Below the pieces are notes generated by a model, which was given only the letters and a program-made list of their open reading frames with translations, ran no database searches and was not told the origin of the DNA. Positions 16,132 through 25,190 of a stretch of 64,000 bases of DNA are shown in pieces. Source of the stretch: CALFVT01 sp039989855 (GTDB taxonomy: Bacteria; Pseudomonadota; Alphaproteobacteria; Caulobacterales; Maricaulaceae); the NCBI GenBank assembly GCA_039989855.1, contig JBDXGZ010000003.1, positions 1-64,000 on the forward strand, read 5' to 3'. Position numbers and translations under genes: made by a program. The number at the start of each line of letters is the position of its first letter. Position 1 is the first letter of the stretch.

Positions 16132-17316
16132 TTAAAAGGCAGCTATATCCGTGATAGCGCGGCCAATGATGAGTGCGTGAACGTCATGCGCGCCTTCATA
16201 GGTATTGACGGTTTCCAAATTCATCGCGTGACGCATGACTTGGTATTCTTCTGAGATACCGTTGCCGCCGTGCATGTCCCTCGCCATACGGGCGATATCG
16301 AGAGCTTTTCCGACATTATTACGTTTAACAATGGACACCATTTCTGGGGCGAAACGCTCTTCATCCATTAAGCGCCCAACACGTAATGAGGCTTGTAGTC
16401 CTAGAGAAATTTCTGTTTCCATATCGGCGAGCTTTTTCTGATAAAGCTGAGTTCCAGCGAGAGGTCTACCAAATTGTTTGCGCTCAAGTCCATACTCTCT
16501 AGCCGCATGAAAGCAAAACTCCGCAGCACCTAAAGCGCCCCAGCTAATGCCGTAGCGCGCGCGGTTTAAACAGCTGAACGGCCCTTTCAGGCCTTTTACG
16601 TCGGGTAGAATTGCGTCTTCTGAAACAATGACATCATCCATCATGATCATGCCCGTAATCGAAGCGCGTAATGAAAGTTTACCCTCAATTTTTGGAGCCG
16701 ATAATCCTTTCATCCCTTTATCAAGAATAAAGCCTTTAATGGCCCCACCGTGAGCGTCTGATTTTGCCCATACGACAAAGACGTCCGCAATAGGGGAGTT
16801 AGAAATCCACGTTTTAGAGCCATTAATACGGTAGCCACCATCGATTTTTTCTGCGCGTGTGCGCATGCCATTTGGATCAGACCCCGCATCGGGTTCAGTC
16901 AAGCCAAAACAGCCGATAAATTCACCACTCGCTAATTTAGGAAGGTATTTCTTCTTTTGCGCTTCTGAACCAAAGGCATAGATTGGGTACATGACCAGTG
17001 AAGATTGCACTGACATCATGGAGCGGTAACCTGAATCAACACGTTCAACTTCGCGCGCAACTAATCCGTAGGACACATAAGACGCACCTACGCCGCCATA
17101 TTCTTCTGAAATTGTAATGCCCAGCAAACCGAGTTCACCCATTTCTCTGAAAATCTCAGGATCCGTGTGCTCCTTTGAAAAGGCTTCGATAATGCGCGGT
17201 TGTAGACGGTCTTGTGCATAAGCATGCGTTGTATCACGAACCATACGTTCGTCGTCTGTGAGTTGATCATCAAGAAGAAAAGCATCTGCCCAATTGAACT
17301 TTGCAAGTGTTGCCAT
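16132..17316 (-). CDS. gcdH: Glutaryl-CoA dehydrogenase-type acyl-CoA dehydrogenase
   Basis: A 394-residue FAD enzyme that converts glutaryl-CoA to crotonyl-CoA and CO2 in lysine and tryptophan breakdown. It has the family signatures FGLTEPDAGSDP, SKTWISNSP and FSCLNRARYGISWG, and the catalytic Glu near 374 in NTYEGAHDVHALI, the glutaryl-CoA dehydrogenase version of this motif. Full length. It stands alone, with a pseudogene downstream and an IS6 relic upstream. A related acyl-CoA substrate cannot be excluded. Confidence 0.93.
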   Translation of the reverse strand: MATLAKFNWADAFLLDDQLTDDERMVRDTTHAYAQDRLQPRIIEAFSKEHTDPEIFREMGELGLLGITISEEYGGVGASYVSYGLVAREVERVDSGYRSMMSVQSSLVMYPIYAFGSEAQKKKYLPKLASGEFIGCFGLTEPDAGSDPNGMRTRAEKIDGGYRINGSKTWISNSPIADVFVVWAKSDAHGGAIKGFILDKGMKGLSAPKIEGKLSLRASITGMIMMDDVIVSEDAILPDVKGLKGPFSCLNRARYGISWGALGAAEFCFHAAREYGLERKQFGRPLAGTQLYQKKLADMETEISLGLQASLRVGRLMDEERFAPEMVSIVKRNNVGKALDIARMARDMHGGNGISEEYQVMRHAMNLETVNTYEGAHDVHALIIGRAITDIAAF

Positions 17317-17581
17317 GATAGGTCTTTCTATTCGTTAGCTATTTGTTTCATTCGTTTTAAACGGTGACATTGCAGTTTTTCTTATTTGTACTCGATGTCA
17401 GTGCGCAGGCTATGATGGCACTGAAGCTAACTCCAGTAAAGAGAACAAGATCTGTGCGAATGCCAAAGATAGAGTTTGGCGCGTGGCTTGTTAGGCATAG
17501 CAAGAAAAGCCAAGTCCCGCGACATTTACGGTAAGATGGTCCGAGGCGGTGGTGTTTCGTGCAAAATACCAGTCATGACGA

Positions 17582-17720
17582 GTGGTACGATAAGCGTGGG
17601 CTCTGCAAAATTAACCCGTGCGCCGATGATGACGGAGGTACGGTCTTAGATATTGTTGTTCAAGGTCGAAAGAAGGCCAAGGCTGCGTTCCATTTACGCA
17701 CCCATCTGCAATCTCTTTAA
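17582..17720 (+). pseudogene. IS6-family transposase remnant (copy 2)
   Basis: A short frame reading WYDKRGLCKIN, then ADDDGGTVLDIVVQGRKKAKAA, matches the same central block as the remnant at 12323-12610, on the opposite strand and with different decay. Only about 45 codons can be recognised. The surrounding 17317-17884 has no other gene I can support: it holds the upstream region of gcdH and more IS debris. Confidence 0.6.
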
Positions 17721-17884
17721 TCCTCGCCGTCATTTAATTTCACAAAACACACTCTGAGAATTCCGCCGCATATCGGAATCCGAATGAAATGTTGTGACCT
17801 CTCCAGCTACGGGATAGAGTTTCCACCTAAGATGAAACACGCCCCTAGAAATAACCTGATAATATTTTTAAGTGTGAAAGATGA

Positions 17885-17960
17885 TGGCTCCGCAAGCAGG
17901 ACTCGAACCTGCGACAAGCTGATTAACAGTCAGCTGCTCTACCAACTGAGCTATTGCGGA
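17885..17960 (-). tRNA. tRNA-Asn (GTT)
   Basis: The 76-base gene folds fully on the minus strand: acceptor TCCGCAA pairs with TTGCGGA, then G73 and an encoded CCA (17885-17887). The D-arm is AGCTCAGTTGGTAGAGC, the anticodon loop CTGTTAA has anticodon GTT, and the T-loop is TTCGAGT. All stems pair. Anticodon GTT decodes Asn. Confidence 0.97.
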
Positions 17961-18137
17961 ATAGACCATCTTCGGTAGGAGCGCCGTTTAGCAGAGTTTT
18001 CACAAAGCTTACAAGCCTATTTATGAAAAATTTTAGATTTTTTTTAATGTTAAAGATGAGGGCTGTATCAATCACGGTTTATGATAAGGGGCTTTTGAGG
18101 AAGACCAGCGTTTTGTGGAGTTCATCTTTTTTCAGGG

Positions 18138-18163
18138 CAAAAAAAAGGGAGCTCAAGGCTCCC
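18138..18163 (-). terminator. Intrinsic terminator after the symporter gene
   Basis: On the minus strand GGGAGC-CTTGA-GCTCCC (18163 to 18147) is followed immediately by a run of nine T. It lies about 150 bases beyond the symporter stop in the same direction and probably ends that transcript. The remaining bases to 18316 hold no gene. Confidence 0.85.
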
Positions 18164-18315
18164 GAAGTATAAGGTGAATGGTGGGTCCCTTTCGGGAACA
18201 TCTTCTAGTTAACGAATCAGGGTTAATATAAAGTTAATATTAACCTTAATAATTCTGACTCAGTTAAGTTTTGCCGTTTAGGGGGATGGATACTTGGCTG
18301 AATATATTAAATTCA

Positions 18316-20076
18316 TTACGTTGAGGGTGTTCGGTTGCCCATCTTGATCATAAAGGCGCTCACGCTTCCGATTATCAACGCAAGCACTGTGATCACTAAT
18401 CGACCGTCAAAAGAATTTGGAACAAATAGCATTAAGGCGATAAATCCCGCAATGACTAAACCAAAGGACCCTATGACTTTCAGTTGCGCCAAATCATTAG
18501 CCTCGCCCACTTCCTTTGTAAAATCGATAGGCGTTTTCATCGTAGTAATGAATTTATCGACCATGGCGCGGTGCGCAGAATCTTTCGCGGGCGCAAAGGG
18601 TATCGACAATAAGAACCCCAAACTGCCAGCCGCGAAGACACTGAAAAACTTAACTTGGAATGTCCATGTTGCGTCGTCTGAAAATCCAAAAGTGGAGAGC
18701 GGCACATTCAGAAATGCGATAAGGGAAACAGTTAAAGAGAGGCTGATCGATAAAAGAGCCGCCCACGGGGGCGTCCTGCGAATAAACAGTCCCCACATGA
18801 GCGGTATTTGGATAGGGCTCATCAAGAGTGCCCCAATATCTAACATGATCTCAAAAATACCTTTGCCTTTAGATTGCGCCATATATAGTGCGAGCAGAAG
18901 AATAAACACGCCCATAAGCCACGTATAAAGACGGCCATATTTCAAGAGCTCGGACTCCTGTTTAAGTTTCCATTTCAAACGATGGGCCAGTTTCGGATAA
19001 ATATCTTTGATAATAATCGCGACATTCGTGTTGAGGCCAGTATCCATTGAGCTCATGGCGGCGGTTAATATTGCCACAACAATCAATCCAATTAATCCCG
19101 TCGGGAGAACTTTAATACTCGCAATAGCATAGGCCGCTTCAGCGGGTTTGCTGATACCAAGTGCCATAACGTCTTCGGAAAACAAAAGTCGTGCCGTGAT
19201 AGGTGGTAGAAACCAAATTAATCCTCCGAGTAAAAATAAAGCGGAGGCCAGTAAAGCCGCCTTACGCGCTTCACGCGTATCTTTGACGGAGAAATATCGT
19301 GGGCCTGCATACATGGAATTGAAGACTAAGAACCCCTTTGTGACCATTGCGCTGGCCCAACCCCACGTATAAGCTCCACCAAAAAGAACACCCGAATTTA
19401 TCATACTAAACTCTTCTGACAGCCCTTGGGCTTCGATCTGCGCAAACATATTGCTAAACCCACCGAGCTTGTTGATGCAAAGCCAAGCCACGAGGATAGT
19501 GAGTGGCACTAAAATAAGACCTTGTAAAAAGTCTGTTGCCATAACGGCCCACCGCCCACCAGTGGCGGAGTAGAACAGTACGATCACGCCGCAGGCGAGG
19601 ATGACGTGAAAAATATTATACCCAAATACAGCCGAACAAAAAATGCCCAACCCATATAAGGCCATCGCCGAATATAAAATCCGAATGGGCACTTCATAAA
19701 GAGCGTAGAACATACGGGTTTTTTCTCCGAACCGCTTTGAAATAGCTTCGGGGAATGTCGTCACCCGCATTTGACGCAACCAAGGTCCCAAGAATAAAAA
19801 GTTTAAAAAGAAACCAAAGGCATTGCCTAAAAAGATAATCATCACGGAAAAACCAGACTCGTAAGCAACCCCCGCTGCGCCTGTGAATGTCCATGCGCTA
19901 AAAGCACTCATAAAGGCGCTACTACCGACAAGCCACCAGCTCCCTTTAGATCCGCTTTTAAAATAATCATCTGTGTCTGAAGAAAATGTTTTAAAAACAA
20001 TACCGACCACAGCAATCAAAATAAGATAGCCAATGATGACGAGATATTCGATGTTCGATATTTCTATTTTTGACAT
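18316..20076 (-). CDS. Sodium:solute symporter (SSS family)
   Basis: A 586-residue inner-membrane transporter with about 13-14 hydrophobic helices and family features: GSSAFMSAFSAWTFTGAAG in the first helices, the TTFPEAISKRFG loop, and IVVAILTAAMSSMDTGLN, the conserved sodium-site helix. Its substrate cannot be read from sequence. The neighbouring oxidoreductase and mannonate dehydratase point to a sugar acid or related carbohydrate (inference). It follows the Gfo/Idh/MocA gene after 40 bases, so the two are probably co-transcribed. Confidence 0.92.
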   Translation of the reverse strand: MSKIEISNIEYLVIIGYLILIAVVGIVFKTFSSDTDDYFKSGSKGSWWLVGSSAFMSAFSAWTFTGAAGVAYESGFSVMIIFLGNAFGFFLNFLFLGPWLRQMRVTTFPEAISKRFGEKTRMFYALYEVPIRILYSAMALYGLGIFCSAVFGYNIFHVILACGVIVLFYSATGGRWAVMATDFLQGLILVPLTILVAWLCINKLGGFSNMFAQIEAQGLSEEFSMINSGVLFGGAYTWGWASAMVTKGFLVFNSMYAGPRYFSVKDTREARKAALLASALFLLGGLIWFLPPITARLLFSEDVMALGISKPAEAAYAIASIKVLPTGLIGLIVVAILTAAMSSMDTGLNTNVAIIIKDIYPKLAHRLKWKLKQESELLKYGRLYTWLMGVFILLLALYMAQSKGKGIFEIMLDIGALLMSPIQIPLMWGLFIRRTPPWAALLSISLSLTVSLIAFLNVPLSTFGFSDDATWTFQVKFFSVFAAGSLGFLLSIPFAPAKDSAHRAMVDKFITTMKTPIDFTKEVGEANDLAQLKVIGSFGLVIAGFIALMLFVPNSFDGRLVITVLALIIGSVSAFMIKMGNRTPST

Positions 20077-20116
20077 TAGGTTTGAAATCCCAAAAGAGTA
20101 TTTACGTCGTCCAGTT

Positions 20117-21256
20117 TCACTGGAGATGCCCTACATCCGTCCAACTATTATTTTGGCGAATAATATCTATGAGTTGCTGATATTGCGCGCCGTCTTTGAA
20201 GGTTTGATATGGCAATGCGGGTTCGCCCTTTATGTCTTTGACAAATTCCCGAATAAGGTATTGCCAGTTTCGCTCCGTATCACCGTCTACGTCTGGAACG
20301 TCAGCGGCGATATCGGCAGGTAGTTTAACCTCTTCCCAGTCCTTGCTTGCACCGTACACATATAACGGCCCGCTACCGTAATGGCCTTTAATATAAATCG
20401 CGCCCTTGCTACCGTGAAAGGCGATATAATCTTCGTTAAAGCGCGGGTGCAAACCGCCATGTTTAAACAAAGCCGTCACCGGGTTTTTCGCAAATGGACT
20501 TTGGAGCTTAGCTGTGACGTTATATGACCATTCCACATTAGATGTGCCCCATTCGAGTGAAGGGTCGTTCAAATCGTCAGGAATGTGTTCGCGTCTGGTT
20601 TTAAAATTATGAACGCCTTTGACAATTGGCGCTTGGCCCATATCATCACGCACTTCGCCCATAATAGAGAGAATATTTTCGCCTATCACTGACGTGACGA
20701 TGGAAAGCTTATGGGTAAAATTATTATTGAGACGCCCGCCGCCGTCTTCTCTACGGTGTGACCAGCCAAAAGGAATATCCCGCTCTAAATTAAAATGCGA
20801 AATACATTCCACCTCTAACGGCTCTCCGATTACGCCGTCCGCGACGAGTCTTTTGGCGTGAAGAACTTCAGGCATATATCTAAAACTTGCTGCAAAAGCC
20901 GTCTTGACGCCTGCCTTACCCGCAAGCTTCGACAGCTCTTTGGCCGTGTCCCCATCTGCGCTCAGAGGCTTTTCGCAAAACACATGACACCCCGCGGCGA
21001 TAGCCTGTTTAATCGGTTCAACATGTGCGCCGCCCGGAGTCGCAATGGATACAATGTCTGGCTTGCAATCGCTAAGCGCTTGCGCCCAGTCCGTTCCCGC
21101 ATATGGAATTTTCATGTCTGTTGTGACCTGTTTAACGACGCTGTCAGTACGTCCCACCATGCCAACGACCTTTGCGCCTGCAAATCTAAAAGCATCCGTA
21201 TGGCCTTGCCCGGCAAAGCCTGTACCATGGACAAGGACCTTTATTATCTTGCTCAT
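20117..21256 (-). CDS. Gfo/Idh/MocA-family NAD(P)-dependent oxidoreductase
   Basis: A 379-residue enzyme with an N-terminal Rossmann fold (VHGTGFAGQGHTDAF, 9-23) and the conserved EKP (95-97, CEKPLSADG), then the alpha/beta substrate domain. HREDGGGRLNN carries likely substrate contacts. The family oxidises or reduces sugars and their derivatives, and the exact substrate is unknown. It is divergent from the mannonate dehydratase gene across 85 bases and lies upstream of the symporter, so the three look like a sugar-acid uptake and conversion unit. Confidence 0.92.
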   Translation of the reverse strand: MSKIIKVLVHGTGFAGQGHTDAFRFAGAKVVGMVGRTDSVVKQVTTDMKIPYAGTDWAQALSDCKPDIVSIATPGGAHVEPIKQAIAAGCHVFCEKPLSADGDTAKELSKLAGKAGVKTAFAASFRYMPEVLHAKRLVADGVIGEPLEVECISHFNLERDIPFGWSHRREDGGGRLNNNFTHKLSIVTSVIGENILSIMGEVRDDMGQAPIVKGVHNFKTRREHIPDDLNDPSLEWGTSNVEWSYNVTAKLQSPFAKNPVTALFKHGGLHPRFNEDYIAFHGSKGAIYIKGHYGSGPLYVYGASKDWEEVKLPADIAADVPDVDGDTERNWQYLIREFVKDIKGEPALPYQTFKDGAQYQQLIDIIRQNNSWTDVGHLQ

Positions 21257-21270
21257 TCACGCGCTCCATC

Positions 21271-21286
21271 CTATTTAACCAAATAG
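21271..21286. promoter_or_regulatory. Inverted repeat in the divergent promoter region
   Basis: CTATTT-AACC-AAATAG lies midway between the divergent oxidoreductase and mannonate dehydratase genes (21257-21341). A single dimeric regulator could control both from here. The arms are short, so chance is possible. Confidence 0.25.
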
Positions 21287-21341
21287 CTATACCAATTTTA
21301 CCTATCTGTTAACACCAATCATGGAAAGTTTGGAGACTAAA

Positions 21342-22562
21342 ATGAAAATTACAAGCGCTGAAGTCTTTGTCGGCGGCCCCGGTAAGAATTACGTCACCTT
21401 GAAAATTATGACAGACGCGGGAATTTACGGCATTGGAGACGGCACTTTAAATACGCGCGAGACACTTCCTGCTGAATTTTTGAAAACATATATCATCCCC
21501 TGCTTGATTGGGATGGACCCGCGCAATAGCGAAGACATTTGGCAATATTTTTACCGTGGCGCATATTTTCGTCGTGGCCCTGTCGCGATGGCGGCCTTCG
21601 GCGCGGTTGATATGGCGCTCTGGGATATCAAAGGCAAAATCGCAGGCCTTCCGCTTTATCAACTCTTCGGCGGTAAAAGCCGAGACGGGGCCTTGGTCTA
21701 TGCTCACGCTGTCGGGACGGATTTGGATATGCTGCTCGACTCCGTCGCTCATTACCAAGATTTAGGATATAAAGCCATCCGTCTGCAATGCGGCATTCCT
21801 GATATGCCCGAAGGCGGTTACGCCACGGGTAAAGGCGGGGATTCAAAACATTTCATCACGCAATATGGCACGCTTCCTGATCAAGAGATTTGGGATACAG
21901 AAAAATACCTTAAATATATGCCGACCGTGTTTGAAAAAGTCCGCGAACGCTTCGGCCCTGATTTGAAACTCCTCCACGATGTTCATCATAGATTGCGCCC
22001 CAGAGAGGCCGCTGCCTTTGGAAAGGAAATCGAGAAATATAATCTCTTTTGGATGGAAGACCCAACCCCCGCAGATGACCAATCTGTACTCAGGCTCATT
22101 CGTCAACACACAACGGTTCCAATCGCGATTGGCGAAGTGTTTAATTCTATATGGGATTGCAAAGATATGATCGAAGAAGAGCTACTCGATTTCATTCGCG
22201 TGTCCGTCACCTATGCGGGAGGTATTACCCATGTCCGGCGGATTGTTGAACTGGCTGGCTTGCACAATGTCAGAACGGGATTTCACGGGGCCCCGAGCCA
22301 CTCTCCCATTTCGATGGCCGCGCAAGCCCATCTTAATGCTTGGGCCCCGAATTTCGGTATTCAAGAATATTTGGTTCTTGGTACGCCTGAATGTGACGCC
22401 CTTTTCCCGTCTGAGCATTATCTAGAAAACGGCCTATTTTACGTCAGCGATGCGCCTGGCCTTGGTGTCGACTTCGACGAAGCAGAAGCGAAGCGTTATA
22501 GCTTTGATCGCCGTTATCACCCGATTGTCCGCCTAGAAGACGGAACCATGTGGAACTATTGA
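21342..22562 (+). CDS. manD: D-mannonate dehydratase (enolase superfamily, ManD/RspA)
   Basis: A 406-residue enolase-superfamily dehydratase that turns D-mannonate into 2-keto-3-deoxygluconate. Metal ligands are D213 (LLHDVHHRL), E239 (WMEDP) and E265 (AIGEVFNS). Catalytic candidates R147, Y160, H215 and H315 match the known ManD pattern. Start set at ATG 21342 because GGAG lies seven bases upstream and the length then matches the family. A frame-open ATG at 21321 has no RBS. Some ManD-family members are catalytically weak on mannonate, so function is probable rather than certain. Confidence 0.92.
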   Translation: MKITSAEVFVGGPGKNYVTLKIMTDAGIYGIGDGTLNTRETLPAEFLKTYIIPCLIGMDPRNSEDIWQYFYRGAYFRRGPVAMAAFGAVDMALWDIKGKIAGLPLYQLFGGKSRDGALVYAHAVGTDLDMLLDSVAHYQDLGYKAIRLQCGIPDMPEGGYATGKGGDSKHFITQYGTLPDQEIWDTEKYLKYMPTVFEKVRERFGPDLKLLHDVHHRLRPREAAAFGKEIEKYNLFWMEDPTPADDQSVLRLIRQHTTVPIAIGEVFNSIWDCKDMIEEELLDFIRVSVTYAGGITHVRRIVELAGLHNVRTGFHGAPSHSPISMAAQAHLNAWAPNFGIQEYLVLGTPECDALFPSEHYLENGLFYVSDAPGLGVDFDEAEAKRYSFDRRYHPIVRLEDGTMWNY

Positions 22563-22884
22563 TGAGGGGGGGCTCGGGGAAAATGCAAAAATAATGCGAT
22601 GATTCATCTGCCTGTTTGATAGCAAAGAAAGATTCGTTTTGATGACTTTATTTGGTTCCATAGCTTGCGCATATGCTTCTCGATAACTCTAAAAGGCGTT
22701 GCACGGGAACGGCCTTTTTTAACATATTTCTCTAGCACACACGGGATTTCAGCTTTTGTAAGGGAAGATCGATCGAGGGTATGCATAGGCCTGTCTCTGA
22801 TAAGGTGAACGGTAAATCATCAGAACAAGCCAAGCAGGATAAATATTCTCCAGATTGTAACATCTTTACGGTGAAGGCGTAAGA

Positions 22885-23208
22885 TTAAGTCCATAGAGCG
22901 ATTTTTATGCGACGGTTCGAAAGGTTGGTTAAATCATGTAATAAATTTTGAATATTCTTTTGGTCACTTCTATAGATTATGAAGGGGAATTCAAAAATGA
23001 GATCAGGCGTGATTTTATCTAATTTCTTGATGGGATGATCCGCGCCACAGACAAGGCGGTGTGAAATTGAGATCATCGGCTCTTACGAAATATGTGCGGG
23101 AAGGAGTTGCTCGCCTTCGCATGCAGCAAAAACCATATCAAGCTGATTATTGACTAATTTAGGAAGCATGACGGGGTTCACATTCATTTTCACGTTAATC
23201 GTCAAACG
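22885..23208 (-). pseudogene. LysR-type regulator remnant (effector domain)
   Basis: A piece reading INVKMNVNPVMLPKLVNNQ then LDMVFAACEGEQLLPAHIS ends in a stop. A further piece, RLVCGADHPIKKLDKITP and FPFIIYRSDQKN, continues the LysR substrate-binding domain. The DNA-binding N-terminus is absent. Decayed remnant of a regulator, perhaps of the same sugar-acid genes. Confidence 0.65.
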
Positions 23209-23270
23209 CGAAGAATCTGATTATAATTGAGATAATATTTTTGGCAAAATGGATTAGAATTTCACTATAC

Positions 23271-23572
23271 GATGTCGGCAAATTTCCAGATGAAAATGTA
23301 GCGAATCGCTACAGCGTATTTCAGGTGTGCAGACTTTCCGCTAAAGGGGTGAGGGGCAGAATGCCAATATCAGAAGCTTACCCTCAAACTTCGTGCAGGT
23401 TCGTTTGAATAATGTGGATTTGCCGAATGCGTCCCGCGCGGCTAATTTAGAAGATACAAGTCGGAGTTTCGATTTTACAGCCTTGCCATCTGAATTTGTC
23501 CGTACGCTCGAAGTGCATAAAACACCCTCGGCGTCTTTAGATGATTCGCGTTTTGTCGGTAATGTGGGTTAG
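23271..23572 (+). pseudogene. TonB-dependent receptor plug-domain remnant
   Basis: Reads GKFPDENVAN, then after a frameshift LQRISGVQTFR, a stop, EGQNANIRSLPSNFVQVRLN, NNVDLPNASRAANLEDTSRS and FTALPSEFVRTLEVHKTPSA, ending at TAG 23570-23572. These are classic plug-domain motifs of outer-membrane receptors of the kind used for plant or algal oligosaccharides. The barrel is missing. Confidence 0.85.
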
Positions 23573-23589
23573 CTTCAAAACGAACTCAC

Positions 23590-23769
23590 AAATCCAAAGA
23601 GGAGCTTGAAGCTCGAAAGGTGATTGAACGCGCTAAAGGCATCTTAATATTTCAGTTTAGTCATTCTTTGAATAATGACTGGCATTATTCATTTGCTCGC
23701 TCTGTGAGTGGCTTGTTTTGGGCAATGCTGTTGAAAAACTCTACTGTAAGCCTTAATGACCTAGTTTAA
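23590..23769 (+). pseudogene. Possible ANTAR-domain (NasT-like) regulator fragment
   Basis: A 59-codon frame without a start codon contains ELEARKVIERAKGILI, which matches the start of the RNA-binding ANTAR helix bundle of NasT-type antiterminators. The following residues do not match the family. Short, so tentative. Confidence 0.4.
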
Positions 23770-24066
23770 GTCTCTTTAGGGGTAATTCACTTAGTAGTAT
23801 AGTTGGTCATTGGAGAGAAGATTTAATAAACCTAAATCTGCGTGAATATATGGTTTGATCTAGCGCCAATCGGTTCAAGGCATTAATTGATACAAGTTGC
23901 AAGAGTAACGATAGTGTAGTTTAAAGCGAATTGAAATTCCCTTATGAAAAAGGCAAAAAATTATTTTTGTAACCATATGCGCCCCTTAGACGTCTTAATT
24001 GCTATGGCCGGGATTGGGTTAGGCAGTATATAATTTACATTTAGACTAAATTATTGAAGAGGATTT

Positions 24067-25188
24067 ATGAGCGACAATGTCGAAATAATCGGCGATTCAT
24101 TGCATGTTGTGTTACCTAATAGCCAACATTCAGTTTCGTTTGATTCATATGCGCTTAAATCTGAAGCGGAACTAGCGATATCCTCAGGGCATATTCGCTC
24201 AATCAAATATGCTTTGGCGGAAGGCGCGCAATGGAACAGTTTAACCCTTGCTACCATTAAAGGCATTTCAGAATTTGCTGACGACAAAAATATTCCGTCT
24301 GATTTATCGTCCATGCCATTGGGCGTTAGTAAGATTCTCGCCTTAACGAAAACGACTGTAATTGACGAATCTAGGACTTCCGAAAAAGAACCTTACAGCT
24401 TATTTTATACTCTCGGCGTTATGGCGCTGGCAGCGTTTGACCAAGCCAAAGAGCTTAATCATTTTATTGGACTGTCATTAAGCTCCTTTAAAAGATTTTT
24501 TCTGGGAAAGGCCCAGTATCAACGCAGTGACTTGATGACATTTATCCAAACGACGGGCCCAGCAGCTCTTGTCATTGTCACAGTCGTCAACCTCCTCTTA
24601 GGAGTCATTCTTGCCTTTATGGGCGCGGCACAACTGAAATTATTTGGAGCAGAAATATTTGTCGCTGATCTCGTGGCTCTTGGCCATACACGTGAAATAG
24701 CCCCGATGATGACAGCTATTATATTGGCCGGCCGAACGGGCGCTGCCTACGCCGCACAATTAGGCACTATGCAGGTGAACGAAGAAATTGACGCTTTGAA
24801 GACTTTCGGATTTTCTTCCATGGATTTCTTAGTTCTGCCGCGTATGTTGGCCTTGGCCATTATGATGCCATTACTGGTGCTATACGGTGATGCCGTGGGC
24901 ATTTTTGGCGGGTTTTTGATCGGCACATTAATGTTAGATTTGGGCGCAGTAGAATATATCACTCAAACTCAAAACGCGATTGGTCTCACAGATATCATGC
25001 TCGGCGTCTTTAAAGGTAGTGTCTTTGGAATTCTGGTGGCTATTACGGGCTGTAAAGAAGGTATTATGAGTGGGCGTAGCGCGTCTGCCGTAGGTGACGC
25101 GGCCACAAAAGCTGTGGTCAGCGGCATTGTTGCGATCATTCTCGCCACAGCAATTTTTGCCGTTCTTGCAAGCGCGTTGGGTATATAA
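24067..25188 (+). CDS. MlaE-family ABC permease with N-terminal STAS-like domain
   Basis: A 373-residue protein. Residues 1-100 resemble a STAS/MlaB domain fused to the permease. Residues 130-373 are the MlaE permease with about five to six helices and the conserved core GHTREIAPMMTAIILAGRTGAAYAAQLGTM plus EEIDALKTFG. Such permeases work with an MlaF ATPase and an MCE protein to move phospholipids or other lipids between membranes. The next three genes supply those partners, in one operon with 2-18 base gaps. Confidence 0.92.
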   Translation: MSDNVEIIGDSLHVVLPNSQHSVSFDSYALKSEAELAISSGHIRSIKYALAEGAQWNSLTLATIKGISEFADDKNIPSDLSSMPLGVSKILALTKTTVIDESRTSEKEPYSLFYTLGVMALAAFDQAKELNHFIGLSLSSFKRFFLGKAQYQRSDLMTFIQTTGPAALVIVTVVNLLLGVILAFMGAAQLKLFGAEIFVADLVALGHTREIAPMMTAIILAGRTGAAYAAQLGTMQVNEEIDALKTFGFSSMDFLVLPRMLALAIMMPLLVLYGDAVGIFGGFLIGTLMLDLGAVEYITQTQNAIGLTDIMLGVFKGSVFGILVAITGCKEGIMSGRSASAVGDAATKAVVSGIVAIILATAIFAVLASALGI

Positions 25189-25190
25189 TT

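Larger units (their letters stand above)
22563..24066. other. Gene graveyard: 1.5 kb without an intact gene
   Basis: No intact coding region here. Fragments of a LysR regulator (minus), a TonB-dependent receptor plug (plus) and an ANTAR-like regulator (plus) are annotated separately. A 60-codon open frame at 22604-22786 (minus) is not recognisable. The last 300 bases are AT-rich and hold the leader of the ABC operon, ending in a GAGGA ribosome site before ATG 24067. Confidence 0.7.

Noticed and set aside
22604..22786. 60-codon minus-strand frame after manD
   Set aside because: No homology recognised and it lies in a region of gene debris.
24029..24034. TATAAT as a -10 box for the lipid ABC operon
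   Set aside because: No acceptable -35 element at 16-18 bases upstream, so the hexamer alone is weak in AT-rich DNA.
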